Shown here piece by piece: positions 52,180 through 61,256 of a stretch of 64,000 nt of DNA. The notes beneath the pieces are model-generated. The model was not told the origin of the DNA and did no database searches. It saw only the letters and a list, made by a program, of their open reading frames with translations. The position numbers and the translations under genes are program-made. Every line of letters starts with the position of its first letter. Position 1 is the first letter of the stretch. Origin of the DNA: an uncultured Prevotella sp. (GTDB lineage: Bacteria; Bacteroidota; Bacteroidia; Bacteroidales; Bacteroidaceae). The DNA lies in NCBI RefSeq assembly GCF_946407605.1, contig NZ_CAMJOS010000018.1, positions 1-64,000 of the forward strand, in the 5' to 3' direction.

Positions 52180-53274
52180 TCAAATCCCAACCCTCTTTGT
52201 CTTGGGTTGTTCCTTGTTGCGACGGTTTACCACCGTTACTACAGCCTGAGCCAGATTGATAAAGGCCTGACCTGTCATCGTGTCAATCTTCGTGGCGGCA
52301 GGCTCGCCGTCGTCGCCGCTCTCGCAGATGCTCTGCACCAGCGGAATCTGTGCCAGCAGAGGCACGTTCATCTCTTGTGCCAGCTGCTTGCAGCCTTCTT
52401 TGCCAAAGATGTAATATTTGTTCTCTGGCAGTTCGGCAGGTGTGAACCACGCCATATTCTCAATCAGTCCCAAAATGGGCACGTTGACCTTCTCGTTGCG
52501 ATACATGTCTATGCCTTTGCGGGCATCGGCCAGAGCCACCTGCTGTGGTGTCGATACGATGACGGCACCTGTGATACTCAGCGTTTGGAGTAGCGTCAGG
52601 TGGATATCGCTGGTGCCAGGAGGCGTGTCAAGAATAAAATAGTCCAACTCGCCCCAGTCGGCATCGGCGATGAGCTGTTTCAGGGCGCTGGTAGCCATAC
52701 CGCCTCGCCAGAGCGTGGCTGTGGTGGGTGATACAAAGAAGCCGATGCTGAGCAGCTTGACACCATATTGCTCTACGGGCTCGATGAGGTCGCGGCCATC
52801 TACGTTGATGGCGTAAGGACGGGCATCCTCTACGTGAAACATTTTGGGCACAGAGGGGCCGAAGATATCAGTATCGAGCAGACCTACCTTATAACCTAAA
52901 CGAGCTAGCGCGATGGCCAGGTTGGCAGCAACGGTAGATTTGCCTACGCCACCCTTGCCGCTACTCACGGCAATGATGTTCTTGACGTCTGGTAGAAACT
53001 TTTCAACTTCTGGACGGGGCTTGGACTTAAACTCTGTTTCGATGGTTACCTCCACGTCTTGGCCACAGTGGTATTTGATGGCAGCCTCGGCGGCTTTAAC
53101 CGTCGACTTCAGGAAAGGGTCGGTATCGCGTGGGAATAATAGTACGACTTTTACCTTCTGCCCATTGATGCTGGGCGTGTCGGCTACCATTTCACTTTCA
53201 ACCAGATTCTTTTTTGTGCCGGCATACGTTACCGTTGCCAGCGCATCCATAATAAGTTTTGGATATAGTGTCAT
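52180..53274 (-). CDS. mrp: Mrp/NBP35-family iron-sulfur cluster carrier ATPase
   Basis: The 364-aa protein has an N-terminal DUF59-like region (about 1-90) and a P-loop ATPase with the deviant Walker A SSGKGGVGKST, FILDTPPGTSDIHL and the conserved GLIENMAWFTP. The CPxC cluster motif found in many homologues after the NM segment is not present; this is usual for Bacteroidota versions. It carries or delivers Fe-S clusters. It may be the last gene of a trmB-LRR-mrp operon (39 bp after the LRR gene). Confidence 0.9.
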   Translation of the reverse strand: MTLYPKLIMDALATVTYAGTKKNLVESEMVADTPSINGQKVKVVLLFPRDTDPFLKSTVKAAEAAIKYHCGQDVEVTIETEFKSKPRPEVEKFLPDVKNIIAVSSGKGGVGKSTVAANLAIALARLGYKVGLLDTDIFGPSVPKMFHVEDARPYAINVDGRDLIEPVEQYGVKLLSIGFFVSPTTATLWRGGMATSALKQLIADADWGELDYFILDTPPGTSDIHLTLLQTLSITGAVIVSTPQQVALADARKGIDMYRNEKVNVPILGLIENMAWFTPAELPENKYYIFGKEGCKQLAQEMNVPLLAQIPLVQSICESGDDGEPAATKIDTMTGQAFINLAQAVVTVVNRRNKEQPKTKRVGI

Positions 53275-53313
53275 TATATGTTGTTCTTCGATAATTATCC
53301 TGATATGTCAGTT

Positions 53314-55080
53314 CTACTCATATACTTGTGAAAACTTCTTCCATGACTTGTCTTTTCGATAGTTGTCTTTGGCACCACGAGGCACCGTGAGGCGACAAGC
53401 ATTGGTGACCACTCCCTTGAAGGTGCTGGCAGTGATGGTTGGAGGAACGGGTGAGCCTGCATTGATGTCGAGTAGCGAGGCACACTTGGCAAAGGCGTTG
53501 CTACCTATCTTCTTCATGGCAGCAGGCAACTCCAGTCGCGCCAGTCCACTACACTCACGGAAGGCTGCATTACCAATAGAGGTGCAGGCAGCAGGCACGA
53601 TGATGTCTTTCAGCGATAGACATTTCTCGAAGGCATTATCACCAATGCTGCGTACGGCTATAGGCAGTTTGATTTCTGACAGCGATGAACACTCCTGAAA
53701 GGTGTTGTCGCCTATACTCCTGACGGAAACAGGCAGTATGACAACACGCAGCGAGCGGCAGTAGCGGAACACGTCGTCTTCCAACTTCTCTACAAAGCCC
53801 TGAATAAACACGCTGTCCAGCGAGATGCAGTTCTCGAAGGTGTCGCTCCCCAACTGCTTGGTCATGCTAGGAATATGGAGTGTCTTCAGACTGGAGCAGT
53901 TCTCGAAGGCGTGGTCGTAGATGCGGTTGAGCGATTCGGGCAGGTCGATGTCTGTCAGAGAACGACAATCGTAGAATGCACGTGCACCAATAGCTTTCAC
54001 ATTGTTAGGCAGATTGACAGATGTCAGCCCGATACATCCTGAGAAGGTCTCAGTGCCGATAGCCTGAAGGCTGCCATTCAGCGTCACGGTGGTCAGACCA
54101 CTACAATCCTGGAAGGCAGAATTGCCAATACGGCTGACGCTTTCAATATCGACGGTGCTTAGACTGCTGCAACCCTTAAAGGCATCGCTGCCAATACGAT
54201 TGGCGGTCTTCATCTCGATACTGCTTAGGGACGAACAGTTCTCGAAAGCACTATTGCTAATCTCAGAGATGTTCTCTGGCATTGTGATGTTCTCTAATGA
54301 GGTGCAGTTGAAGAAGGCCTCGCTGCCAATATTCGTGACGCCTTCAGGAAGAACAATCTCCCTAAGCGCCTGACAACCTGTGAAGGTATTGTTACTGATG
54401 CGGGTGAGGGCCGTCTCGTTCATCTCGACCTTCTCCAGAGCCTTACAGTTGTTGAAGGCATAGGCATCAATCAGGCTCAGACCTTCTGGCATCTCCAACT
54501 CGCTCAGGCTGACGCATCCGTCGAAGGCGTGGTTCTCAATTGTCTTCAGATGCTCAGGCAGTTCGAGTGTTTGCAGACTGACGCAGTTGTTGAAGGCATA
54601 GTCGCCAATAACTTCTGTGACCTCGGGAATCACAACTTCCTTCAGGCTGACGCAGCCGCTGAAGCAACTGCGGCTTATGCCAGCCAGTTCGTTAGGCAGG
54701 ACGACACGCTCCAACGCCTTGCAGTTCAGGAACATAGCTGCTGGCAAAACGTTGGCGTCGTTGCGCATAAGACCTTTTCCTTCCGCTATCTTAGCTTCCG
54801 ACAAGTCTATAGAAGTAAGTATCTGCTCATTCGACTTCTTGGCTTTCTGTCGACTGGTGATCTGTTGTATGACTTTGATGTCGCTGGTATTGATGGGACC
54901 GCAGATTTTTAAATCAGTCATGGTGAATCTGATGCTGTCGGGCAACTGGTTTCCCAACTCTCCCTCAGACTCTACGGTGACGGTCATCTGCTGGGCGGCA
55001 GATGTAAAGGGTAAGAAGGCGAGAAGGCAAAAAAGAATCATTGCCTTGTCCCATCCCATTGTTCTATTTACTTGCTTCAT
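53314..55080 (-). CDS. BspA-type leucine-rich-repeat protein
   Basis: The 588-aa product has a signal peptide (to about residue 29, TSAAQ) and about 18 repeats of a 23-residue LRR_5 unit such as IGDYAFNNCVSLQTLELPE. This is the Treponema/Bacteroides BspA class known for binding host proteins or extracellular matrix. The C-terminus ends with VPRGAKDNYRKDKSWKKF, typical of the last repeat, and no lipobox, sortase signal or other anchor is seen. Its ATG directly follows a six-unit heptad island after trmB. A housekeeping operon (trmB, mrp) around a surface protein is odd but common in this group. Confidence 0.88.
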   Translation of the reverse strand: MKQVNRTMGWDKAMILFCLLAFLPFTSAAQQMTVTVESEGELGNQLPDSIRFTMTDLKICGPINTSDIKVIQQITSRQKAKKSNEQILTSIDLSEAKIAEGKGLMRNDANVLPAAMFLNCKALERVVLPNELAGISRSCFSGCVSLKEVVIPEVTEVIGDYAFNNCVSLQTLELPEHLKTIENHAFDGCVSLSELEMPEGLSLIDAYAFNNCKALEKVEMNETALTRISNNTFTGCQALREIVLPEGVTNIGSEAFFNCTSLENITMPENISEISNSAFENCSSLSSIEMKTANRIGSDAFKGCSSLSTVDIESVSRIGNSAFQDCSGLTTVTLNGSLQAIGTETFSGCIGLTSVNLPNNVKAIGARAFYDCRSLTDIDLPESLNRIYDHAFENCSSLKTLHIPSMTKQLGSDTFENCISLDSVFIQGFVEKLEDDVFRYCRSLRVVILPVSVRSIGDNTFQECSSLSEIKLPIAVRSIGDNAFEKCLSLKDIIVPAACTSIGNAAFRECSGLARLELPAAMKKIGSNAFAKCASLLDINAGSPVPPTITASTFKGVVTNACRLTVPRGAKDNYRKDKSWKKFSQVYE

Positions 55081-55122
55081 ATCTCGTTCTCAACTTTCAA
55101 CTTTCAACTCTCAACTTTCAAC
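55081..55122 (-). repeat. Heptad island filling the trmB-LRR spacer (6 units)
   Basis: The 42 bp between the trmB TGA (55123-55125) and the LRR-gene ATG (55078-55080) are exactly six 7-bp units of GTTGAAA/GTTGAGA type on the coding strand, the last one degenerate. Confidence 0.92.
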
Positions 55123-55893
55123 TCACTTCGCTGTTTCCAGCGAGCTGCGCTTGGTGCGGTGGTAGCTGCGATAGTCGTCCAGCTCAATCTCTACGTCAGG
55201 CTCCTCCAGCGCACCTTCATGGGGTAGGAGAAACTTCAAATACTTGATGTTCAACCCACGAGCCAGCCACATCTGCTCATAGTAGGTCTGGATGCTGGCT
55301 GCCTCGGCATATTCCGAGTTCGTAGTAACCTCCGAGTATAAATCTGTGGTCCTCAGTTGCACAGGCAGGTGGTTGTGGTCAACCATATAACAAGTGTAGG
55401 TGAACAGGAAGTTCGAGTCCGTCTTCACATGAATGATACCGTTGTCTGTCAGAAAACGACGATAGCGTTCCAAGAAGTAGGTGCTCGACAACCGCTTGCG
55501 GGGGTTCTTCATCTGTGGGTCGCTGAAGGTGAGCCACAGTTCTTGCACCTCGCCAGGAGCAAAGAAACGATCGATAATCTCAATGTTGGTGCGAAGGAAA
55601 GCCACATTCTTCAATCCGTCCTGCAAGGCCTGCGTGGCACCAGTCCACATGCGGGCTCCTTTGATGTCGACACCAATGAAGTTCATCTGTGGGTAGCGCT
55701 TGGCCAGCCCTATGGTGTATTCACCCTTGCCGCATCCTAATTCCAGTACAATGGGATTGTCGTTCTTGAAGTATTCCTCATGCCAATGGCCACGCATGGT
55801 GAAGGGCACGTCGCTCACTACCGAAAAGGGGTACTGAAAGACGTTCTCGTAAGTCTCCATGTCGGCAAACTTGGCCAGTTTTCCTTTGCTCAT
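55123..55893 (-). CDS. trmB: tRNA (guanine46-N7)-methyltransferase TrmB
   Basis: The 256-aa enzyme has the SAM-binding motif [29 protein letters not shown] and the tRNA-contact region [17 protein letters not shown]. It makes m7G46 in tRNA. The ATG at 55893 starts the usual [10 protein letters not shown]; the longer frame reaches the promoter. A promoter lies at 55920-55951. Confidence 0.93.
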   Translation of the reverse strand: MSKGKLAKFADMETYENVFQYPFSVVSDVPFTMRGHWHEEYFKNDNPIVLELGCGKGEYTIGLAKRYPQMNFIGVDIKGARMWTGATQALQDGLKNVAFLRTNIEIIDRFFAPGEVQELWLTFSDPQMKNPRKRLSSTYFLERYRRFLTDNGIIHVKTDSNFLFTYTCYMVDHNHLPVQLRTTDLYSEVTTNSEYAEAASIQTYYEQMWLARGLNIKYLKFLLPHEGALEEPDVEIELDDYRSYHRTKRSSLETAK

Positions 55894-55919
55894 TCTATAT
55901 ACATTACTCCTATGGTATG

Positions 55920-55951
55920 CAAAAGTACGAATTTTATCTGATACTTCCAAA
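55920..55951 (-). promoter_or_regulatory. trmB promoter
   Basis: On the minus strand the -7 box is TACTTTTG (55920-55927) and the -33 is TTTG (55948-55951), 20 bp apart. The start codon is about 20 bp past the expected transcription start. Confidence 0.72.
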
Positions 55952-56006
55952 CATTTCCACTAATTTACATCGAAAAACAAGAAAAATTCCTTTCATTAAT
56001 AAAAAA

Positions 56007-56031
56007 CTCCGAATCGCTTAGCGGTTCGGAG
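56007..56031 (-). terminator. Rho-independent terminator after the TM2 genes
   Basis: CTCCGAA/TTCGGAG with an inner CGC/GCG forms a hairpin that, on the minus strand, is followed by TTTTTT. It lies about 20 bp after the stop at 56052. Confidence 0.85.
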
Positions 56032-56051
56032 AAAAATGAAATATCTTGGTG

Positions 56052-56396
56052 TTACCCCAGAATCTGAAGAACTTTCTCTGTGTTACGTTTACGAGTGGCG
56101 TCAGAAATGAGGAACAGGTCTATCAACCACCAAATGAGGCAACCACCACAGGTGAGGAATTTGGCAACTCCGATACCGATGTCTCCAATGTAGAAACGGC
56201 TAATACCGTGAATACCAATGAAAAATTCACAGATGGTGATTACTAAAGCTGTTGTGGGGTCTTTCAGGTCACTGAATGCCACAATGGCAGACGTGCGATC
56301 CAACTCCTGCAGTCTTTCTTTAATAGTGGGGATGTATTCAGGAGTTAATTTCGATGAATACATGAAAAGTATTTGTTCGGCTTCTTTGAGCTCCAT
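56052..56396 (-). CDS. TM2-domain membrane protein (copy 1)
   Basis: The 114-aa protein has a soluble helical N-terminal part of about 45 residues (with SSKLTPEYIPTIKERL) and a TM2 domain: two membrane helices with FIGIHGISRFYIGD between them and a C-terminal LTCGGCLIWWLIDLFLI. Function unknown. It is paralogous to the next gene upstream, and both belong to a small-membrane-protein cluster behind ilvE. Confidence 0.85.
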   Translation of the reverse strand: MELKEAEQILFMYSSKLTPEYIPTIKERLQELDRTSAIVAFSDLKDPTTALVITICEFFIGIHGISRFYIGDIGIGVAKFLTCGGCLIWWLIDLFLISDATRKRNTEKVLQILG

Positions 56397-56414
56397 ATTT
56401 TTCTAAGGAATAAA

Positions 56415-56441
56415 CCAGGAGCACAGTTAGTGTGCTCCTGG
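56415..56441 (-). terminator. Hairpin between the two TM2 genes
   Basis: CCAGGAGCACA pairs perfectly with TGTGCTCCTGG (11 bp, loop of 5). On the minus strand it is followed only by TTTATT, so it may be a partial terminator or an RNA-stability element. Confidence 0.6.
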
Positions 56442-56449
56442 ATAGGTGA

Positions 56450-56782
56450 TTAAAGTTGAGAAAGAATCTTCTCAGAGTTATACTTTCTGGTACGAGCAGG
56501 AGCTGTGAAGCTATCAATCATAGCCCAGATGCCGCAACCACCGCAGGTCAGAAGCTTAGCAACGCCCAGACCAACTTCGCCCAGCATGAAACGGTCAACG
56601 CCATAGCATCCGAAGAAGCCAGCCATTACCATCATCAGGATTTCGCCCTTGCAGCTAGCGAAAGCTGCCTGAGCAATACCTTCGTCTGCATCGGCCAAAC
56701 GCTCACGGATAGCGGGGACATACTCTGGAGAGATTTTGTCACAGTTCATGTCAATCAGCTGATCAATTTGTTCTTTAGTCAT
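56450..56782 (-). CDS. TM2-domain membrane protein (copy 2)
   Basis: The 110-aa protein has the same layout as its downstream paralogue: a helical N-terminal part (CDKISPEYVPAIRERLADAD) and a TM2 domain with FFGCYGVDRFMLGE and LTCGGCGIWAMIDSF. The shared xxISPEYVPxIRERL-type segment shows that the two arose by duplication. Function unknown. Confidence 0.85.
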   Translation of the reverse strand: MTKEQIDQLIDMNCDKISPEYVPAIRERLADADEGIAQAAFASCKGEILMMVMAGFFGCYGVDRFMLGEVGLGVAKLLTCGGCGIWAMIDSFTAPARTRKYNSEKILSQL

Positions 56783-56815
56783 AATTGTACAATTTTAAAG
56801 GGTTAATAATGTGAA

Positions 56816-57208
56816 TTAGATATGTAAAATGTTTCTTATTACAAACCAACTCGGTGCTAATATTATCATTGCAATAGCCATCACCCGACCCTCAATCACA
56901 CTCTTCCAGCGTTTCTGTTTCTCACCTGTCAGCAGGAATTTCTCTATACCAAACAGAATGAGGTAGGGGATGAGAATGATGAGCATATAGTTGTAGTGAA
57001 TGGCTTCAAGGAAGTGACCATGCATAAAGGCATGAAGAAAGCGTTGTATACCGCATCCTGGACAGTTCAGCCCTGTTATGGAATGGAATATACACTTGGG
57101 CGCAAGGGCGGTGTCAGAGGGGTTGAACCAATAAAGGAGCCCCAAAACGACAGCGACTGCCAACAGACCAATGACGATTCTTCGCTTTCTCACGTCTTTG
57201 CTAAGCAC
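56816..57208 (-). CDS. DUF2752-family membrane protein
   Basis: The 130-aa protein has about three hydrophobic segments and the family motif GLNCPGCGIQRFLHAF near residue 48. Function unknown; in Bacteroidota it often lies next to TM2 genes, as here. The start is GTG at 57208, 3 bp after the ilvE stop, so translation may be coupled to ilvE. Confidence 0.8.
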   Translation of the reverse strand: MLSKDVRKRRIVIGLLAVAVVLGLLYWFNPSDTALAPKCIFHSITGLNCPGCGIQRFLHAFMHGHFLEAIHYNYMLIILIPYLILFGIEKFLLTGEKQKRWKSVIEGRVMAIAMIILAPSWFVIRNILHI

Positions 57209-57211
57209 TTT

Positions 57212-58228
57212 TTATTCAATCACCACAGATGTCCATCCGTGCTTGTCCTCAATCTCGCCGTACTGAATGCCACGCAGGGTGTCGTAGAGCTTCTTGGAGA
57301 TAGGACCTGGCTTATCGCCAAACGAGTAACGCTTGCCTGTGTCGAGGTCGTCTATATATGAAATAGGTGAGATGACGGCAGCCGTTCCGCAGGCTCCAGC
57401 CTCTTCGAAGGTCTCGAGCTCTTCCTCAGGAATCTGGCGACGCTCCACCTTCATGCCCAGGTCTTCAGCAACCTGCATCAGGCTCTTGTTGGTGATAGAA
57501 GGCAGGATTGACGTAGACTTTGGAGTAATGTAGGTGTTATTCTTGATGCCAAAGAAGTTGGCAGCACCACACTCGTCCATGTATTTCTTCTCCTTGGCGT
57601 CGAGATAGAACTCGCAGGCATAGCCCTTCTCGTGAGCCAGATTGTTGGCGAAGAGCGAAGCAGCGTAGTTGCCACCTACCTTATATTTACCTGTGCCCAA
57701 GGGAGCAGAACGGTCGTAGTCACGAACGATGACATAGGGGTTCGATGCAAAACCGCCCTTGAAATAGGGGCCTACTGGAGTGACGAAGATCAGGAAGAGA
57801 TATTCCTTGGCAGGATGAACGCCCACCTGGGCGCTGGTGCCGATGAGCAGAGGACGCACATAGAGGGTGGCACCACTCTCATAAGTGGGAATCCACTCCT
57901 GGTTCAGGCGAATCACCTTGTTAACCATCTCGGTAAAGAGTTCTGTAGGAACTTCGGGCATCATGATGCCACGACAGGTTGACTGCAGACGCTCGGCATT
58001 GTCCTTTACACGGAAGGTACGAACTTTGCCGTCCTTGCAACGATAAGCTTTCAGGCCTTCAAAGGCTTCCTGTCCGTAGTGCAGGCAGGTGGCAGCCATA
58101 TGAAGTTTCAAAAACTCATCGGAACAAACTTCAATCTCGCCCCATTTTCCGTCGCGATAATAACATCTTACGTTGTAGTCTGTCGGTCTATATCCGAACG
58201 AAAGATTTTTCCAGTCTAATTCTTTCAT
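57212..58228 (-). CDS. ilvE: Branched-chain amino-acid aminotransferase
   Basis: The 338-aa enzyme is a fold-IV PLP transaminase with LHYGQEAFEGLKAYR near the start, the PLP-lysine region LGTGKYKVGGNYA and the downstream YMDECGAANFFGI. It makes Ile, Leu and Val from their keto acids. The ATG at 58228 is used, since the longer frame runs upstream of the likely transcription start. Confidence 0.92.
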   Translation of the reverse strand: MKELDWKNLSFGYRPTDYNVRCYYRDGKWGEIEVCSDEFLKLHMAATCLHYGQEAFEGLKAYRCKDGKVRTFRVKDNAERLQSTCRGIMMPEVPTELFTEMVNKVIRLNQEWIPTYESGATLYVRPLLIGTSAQVGVHPAKEYLFLIFVTPVGPYFKGGFASNPYVIVRDYDRSAPLGTGKYKVGGNYAASLFANNLAHEKGYACEFYLDAKEKKYMDECGAANFFGIKNNTYITPKSTSILPSITNKSLMQVAEDLGMKVERRQIPEEELETFEEAGACGTAAVISPISYIDDLDTGKRYSFGDKPGPISKKLYDTLRGIQYGEIEDKHGWTSVVIE

Positions 58229-58255
58229 GTCTCTTTTTTGTTTGATAATTTTCGG

Positions 58256-58286
58256 CAAAGTTAATCAATTTTCTGTTATCTCACAA
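58256..58286 (-). promoter_or_regulatory. ilvE promoter
   Basis: On the minus strand the -7 box is TAACTTTG (58256-58263) and TTG at 58284-58286 is 20 bp upstream. Confidence 0.68.
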
Positions 58287-58292
58287 GTTTTT

Positions 58293-58472
58293 CTAACATT
58301 TTTCTAATATTTTCTTGATTTCACTATCAGTTTTATTCAGTTTCTCCCTGCATTGACTGATAAGTTGCTGTGCAAGTGTCAGCTTTTCTGCCAACTCGTC
58401 AATACTGAACTCGCCGGCTTCCATCTTTCGGACAATGTCCTCCAGTTGCTTGAGTGATTCTTCGTAAGTCAT
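58293..58472 (-). CDS. xseB: Exodeoxyribonuclease VII small subunit
   Basis: The 59-aa helical protein begins MTYEESLKQLEDIVRKMEAG, the standard XseB sequence. It overlaps xseA by 4 bp (ATGA-type junction). The ATG at 58472 is chosen over a longer frame that lies inside xseA. Confidence 0.92.
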   Translation of the reverse strand: MTYEESLKQLEDIVRKMEAGEFSIDELAEKLTLAQQLISQCREKLNKTDSEIKKILEKC

Positions 58473-59716
58473 TTTACTATCGATATGATTGTGCCTTGTT
58501 CGAGGCGGGTTTCTATTTCTGTTCCAGGTTTTACATTGTCTGCTTGGCGCAGTATCTTTCCTTGACAAAGCGTTATGCTATAGCCGCGTTTCAGGAGTAG
58601 GGTAGGGTCTAAGGCCTTGGCCCGCTGCTCCAATAGTTGAAGCTGATGGCGCTGTTTCTCGATGGTGAGATTGACAACAGGCGCCAAACGGGCTGAAAGT
58701 GTGTCGAGCAGGGCATCTTGCTTGACTTTGACCAAGGAAAACAAGGAGGGGATGCGCTCTGCAAATCGCATCAGTCGCAGCTGTTCGGTCTCCATTTTAC
58801 TGGTTGCATACAGCATGATACGATCCTGACAGGTGTCTATGCGCTGCATGGTAGCGTCGAGGTTCTCAATCAGGAACTGGGCCGCGGCGGTAGGCGTCTT
58901 CACCCTTGTGTAACTTACCATGTCGAGTACTGACTCGTCTCTGTCGTGTCCTATACCTGTAATAATAGGTAGAGGGAACTGGGCCACATTTTCTGCCAAT
59001 GCCAATGTGTCGAAACCAGAAAGGTCGGCTGTGGCGCCTCCGCCTCTGATGATGACTACGCAGTCGAAGAGCGGAGCGTGGTTCTCATTGGACTCGTGGG
59101 CCTCATAGATTTTATTCAGGGCGTTGATGATGCTCTGCTCTATCTGTTCACCCTGCATCGTCGCAGGAAAGAGTCTTGTGCTGAAATGATATGGTGAATC
59201 TGCCAGCTGGTTAACAAAGTCGCCGTAGCCAGCAGCAGTCTGACTCGATATGACGGCAATGTTGAGGCAGAAGGGCGATATGTCAAGACTTTTCTGCAGG
59301 TCGAAGACGCCTTCTTCCTTTAACTGTCTGATAATCTCTTGGCGTCTTCGAGCCATATCGCCCAGCGTGAAGGTTGGGTCTATGTCGGTAACTATCCATG
59401 AGAAACCGTATGCCTCATGAAACTGCGGATAGACTTTTAGTCTAATCTTTAGACCAGTATGGAGCTTCTGTCCTGTGGCTTGCTCAAAATAAGGCTCCAG
59501 CATGCTCCATGTGTTCTGCCAACATCTGGCTTGGGCTCGAGCTATGGGCGTGTTACTGTGTTCGTCTTTCTGAACCAGTTCCATGTAGCAATGACCTCTG
59601 TTTGTCCTGCATTCTGACAATTCTGCCTCTACCCAATACTCATCGCTCATAGTCTGCTCGATGGTTTGACGCACCAAGGAGTTGAGCTCGTAGAGACTAT
59701 AGGTCGTTGTGGTCAT
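58469..59716 (-). CDS. xseA: Exodeoxyribonuclease VII large subunit
   Basis: The 415-aa protein has an N-terminal OB domain (SLYELNSLVRQTIEQTMSDE) and the catalytic region with DCVVIIRGGGATADLSGFD, GIGHDRDESVLD and VKTPTAAAQFLIEN. With XseB it degrades single-stranded DNA to oligonucleotides. It lies 8 bp after the subtilase gene and is coupled to xseB. Confidence 0.94.
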   Translation of the reverse strand: MTTTTYSLYELNSLVRQTIEQTMSDEYWVEAELSECRTNRGHCYMELVQKDEHSNTPIARAQARCWQNTWSMLEPYFEQATGQKLHTGLKIRLKVYPQFHEAYGFSWIVTDIDPTFTLGDMARRRQEIIRQLKEEGVFDLQKSLDISPFCLNIAVISSQTAAGYGDFVNQLADSPYHFSTRLFPATMQGEQIEQSIINALNKIYEAHESNENHAPLFDCVVIIRGGGATADLSGFDTLALAENVAQFPLPIITGIGHDRDESVLDMVSYTRVKTPTAAAQFLIENLDATMQRIDTCQDRIMLYATSKMETEQLRLMRFAERIPSLFSLVKVKQDALLDTLSARLAPVVNLTIEKQRHQLQLLEQRAKALDPTLLLKRGYSITLCQGKILRQADNVKPGTEIETRLEQGTIISIVK

Positions 59717-59724
59717 GGGTCGTG

Positions 59725-61140
59725 TCAGGGCTTTGTTTGTGAGGTGTAGGCTTTCCAGAAGTCAGGAATGCCATAACCAAAGATATTTGTGGGTTCTTGA
59801 TACTGATTGGCACTTTCGCGCACCAATTGTATAATCTCTTTCGCCGATTTGTTGGGAAGAGCCTGCCAAAGACAAGCCACCAGACCGCAAACAATGGGTG
59901 TTGAGAACGATGTGCCCATATCGTGGACCAGGGTGCCTCTTCCTGAGATAAGTGCTGCTGATGCACCTTGTGCCATCACGTCAGGTTTGACGCGACCATC
60001 CTGCGAGGGGCCGATGCTGGAGAATGTGGCCAGTCGTTTCGCTTTGTCGATGGCGCCTACGGTGATGATGTTGTTGGCATCGGCAGGCACGCCGATTTTC
60101 TTCCATTGTCCCATACCTGAATTGCCTGCAGAGTTACACAGCACAATGCCTTTATCGGCCAGCATCGAGGCTGAGCGTGAGATAAAGGCTGTCTGTCCGT
60201 TGAGGTCTTGCAGGCGATAGCTGCCTCGTCCCTCGTCGAAGGCATAGTAGCCCAACGACGAATTGATGACGTCAGCACCTAAGGAGTCGGCAGTCTCAAC
60301 AGCCATAGCCCAAAGGTCTTCCTCGATGGGCTGCTCCAGGTGGTTCACCTCGCTGCGCAACAGCCAGTAGTCGGCATCGGGAGCTGTGCCGATATGCACC
60401 TCGGGGGCGTTAGCGGCCAGCGCTGACAGTACTTTTGTGCCGTGGTCTATGAAATGGAACGGTTCTCTAACGTCATCAGGCAGCATGCCGTCGATGCTGG
60501 CTGGTACAAAGTTTCGCGTACCTTTAATATGGGTTTTCTTAAAAGCCGGAATGCGGTCATAGTTCTGAAAGCCACCGTCCACCACAGCAATGGTGATGCT
60601 ATGTCCTGTAAAGCCTGCCTCGTGCAACTGCGTGCCGCCAAGCATCTCAATCTGGTTGCGGGCCATGCCGTAGGGGTCGTTCTTAACGGAGTCCCATCTG
60701 TTGAAGTCCTCATGCACATTCCATCTCACATCGCCAGGCATATCTAACGAATCGGGGGTTGCAAAGACACAGACTGCCTCTTTCACAATACCCATCGTTC
60801 CCAGACTGTTCAGGAATGCGGAGTCGGCTGACTGAACGAGAACGGTGTTTTGCCATCGGCTGGTGCCCAGCACTTTTGCACCTCTCGACTCAAACTGTTT
60901 GATGTAGACCTGGCATACTGGCAGGTCGGTAGAGTCGACGGAGATGCCTTGACGCTGTCTGCGCTCCAGGCTCTTTCTTGAAAGGAATCGAAGGGGGGCG
61001 TCAAGAGAATAGGTGGTAGCTGCTTTGTCGTGCAGGACATAGCGGTAAATATAGAATTTGCTGTCAGGAAACTTCGTCTTGGCGGCATTCGTAGTGAGGC
61101 TCAATAGGAGCAATGTCAGTAGAATCAGAGTCCGGTTCAT
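59725..61140 (-). CDS. Secreted subtilisin-like serine protease (S8)
   Basis: The 471-aa product has a signal peptide (to about NAA, residue 20), a propeptide-like region (about 21-150) and a subtilase domain with the triad Asp in IAVVDGGF, His in DHGTKVLSA and Ser in GTSFSTPIV; the oxyanion Asn is in CNSAGNSG. It is presumably exported and digests proteins or processes envelope proteins. The ATG at 61140 is preferred to one at 61155, which would leave almost no leader after the promoter. It heads the operon with xseA and xseB. Confidence 0.9.
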   Translation of the reverse strand: MNRTLILLTLLLLSLTTNAAKTKFPDSKFYIYRYVLHDKAATTYSLDAPLRFLSRKSLERRQRQGISVDSTDLPVCQVYIKQFESRGAKVLGTSRWQNTVLVQSADSAFLNSLGTMGIVKEAVCVFATPDSLDMPGDVRWNVHEDFNRWDSVKNDPYGMARNQIEMLGGTQLHEAGFTGHSITIAVVDGGFQNYDRIPAFKKTHIKGTRNFVPASIDGMLPDDVREPFHFIDHGTKVLSALAANAPEVHIGTAPDADYWLLRSEVNHLEQPIEEDLWAMAVETADSLGADVINSSLGYYAFDEGRGSYRLQDLNGQTAFISRSASMLADKGIVLCNSAGNSGMGQWKKIGVPADANNIITVGAIDKAKRLATFSSIGPSQDGRVKPDVMAQGASAALISGRGTLVHDMGTSFSTPIVCGLVACLWQALPNKSAKEIIQLVRESANQYQEPTNIFGYGIPDFWKAYTSQTKP

Positions 61141-61164
61141 CAGTACGGATAGCATTTACGACCG

Positions 61165-61196
61165 CAAAAGTACAAATAAATATTGAAAGAGCCAAA
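61165..61196 (-). promoter_or_regulatory. Promoter of the subtilase-xseAB operon
   Basis: On the minus strand the -7 box is TACTTTTG (61165-61172) and the -33 is TTTG (61193-61196), 20 bp apart. Confidence 0.72.
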
Positions 61197-61213
61197 CTTT
61201 GATGGCTTTAAAA

Positions 61214-61245
61214 TTTGGCAGTGTCGGAAAAATACCTTACCTTTG
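61214..61245 (+). promoter_or_regulatory. Promoter of the MATE operon
   Basis: The -33 TTTG (61214-61217) and -7 TACCTTTG (61238-61245) are 20 bp apart. The leader to the ATG at 61257 is very short, about 5 bp. Confidence 0.75.
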
Positions 61246-61256
61246 CAATTTGAATT

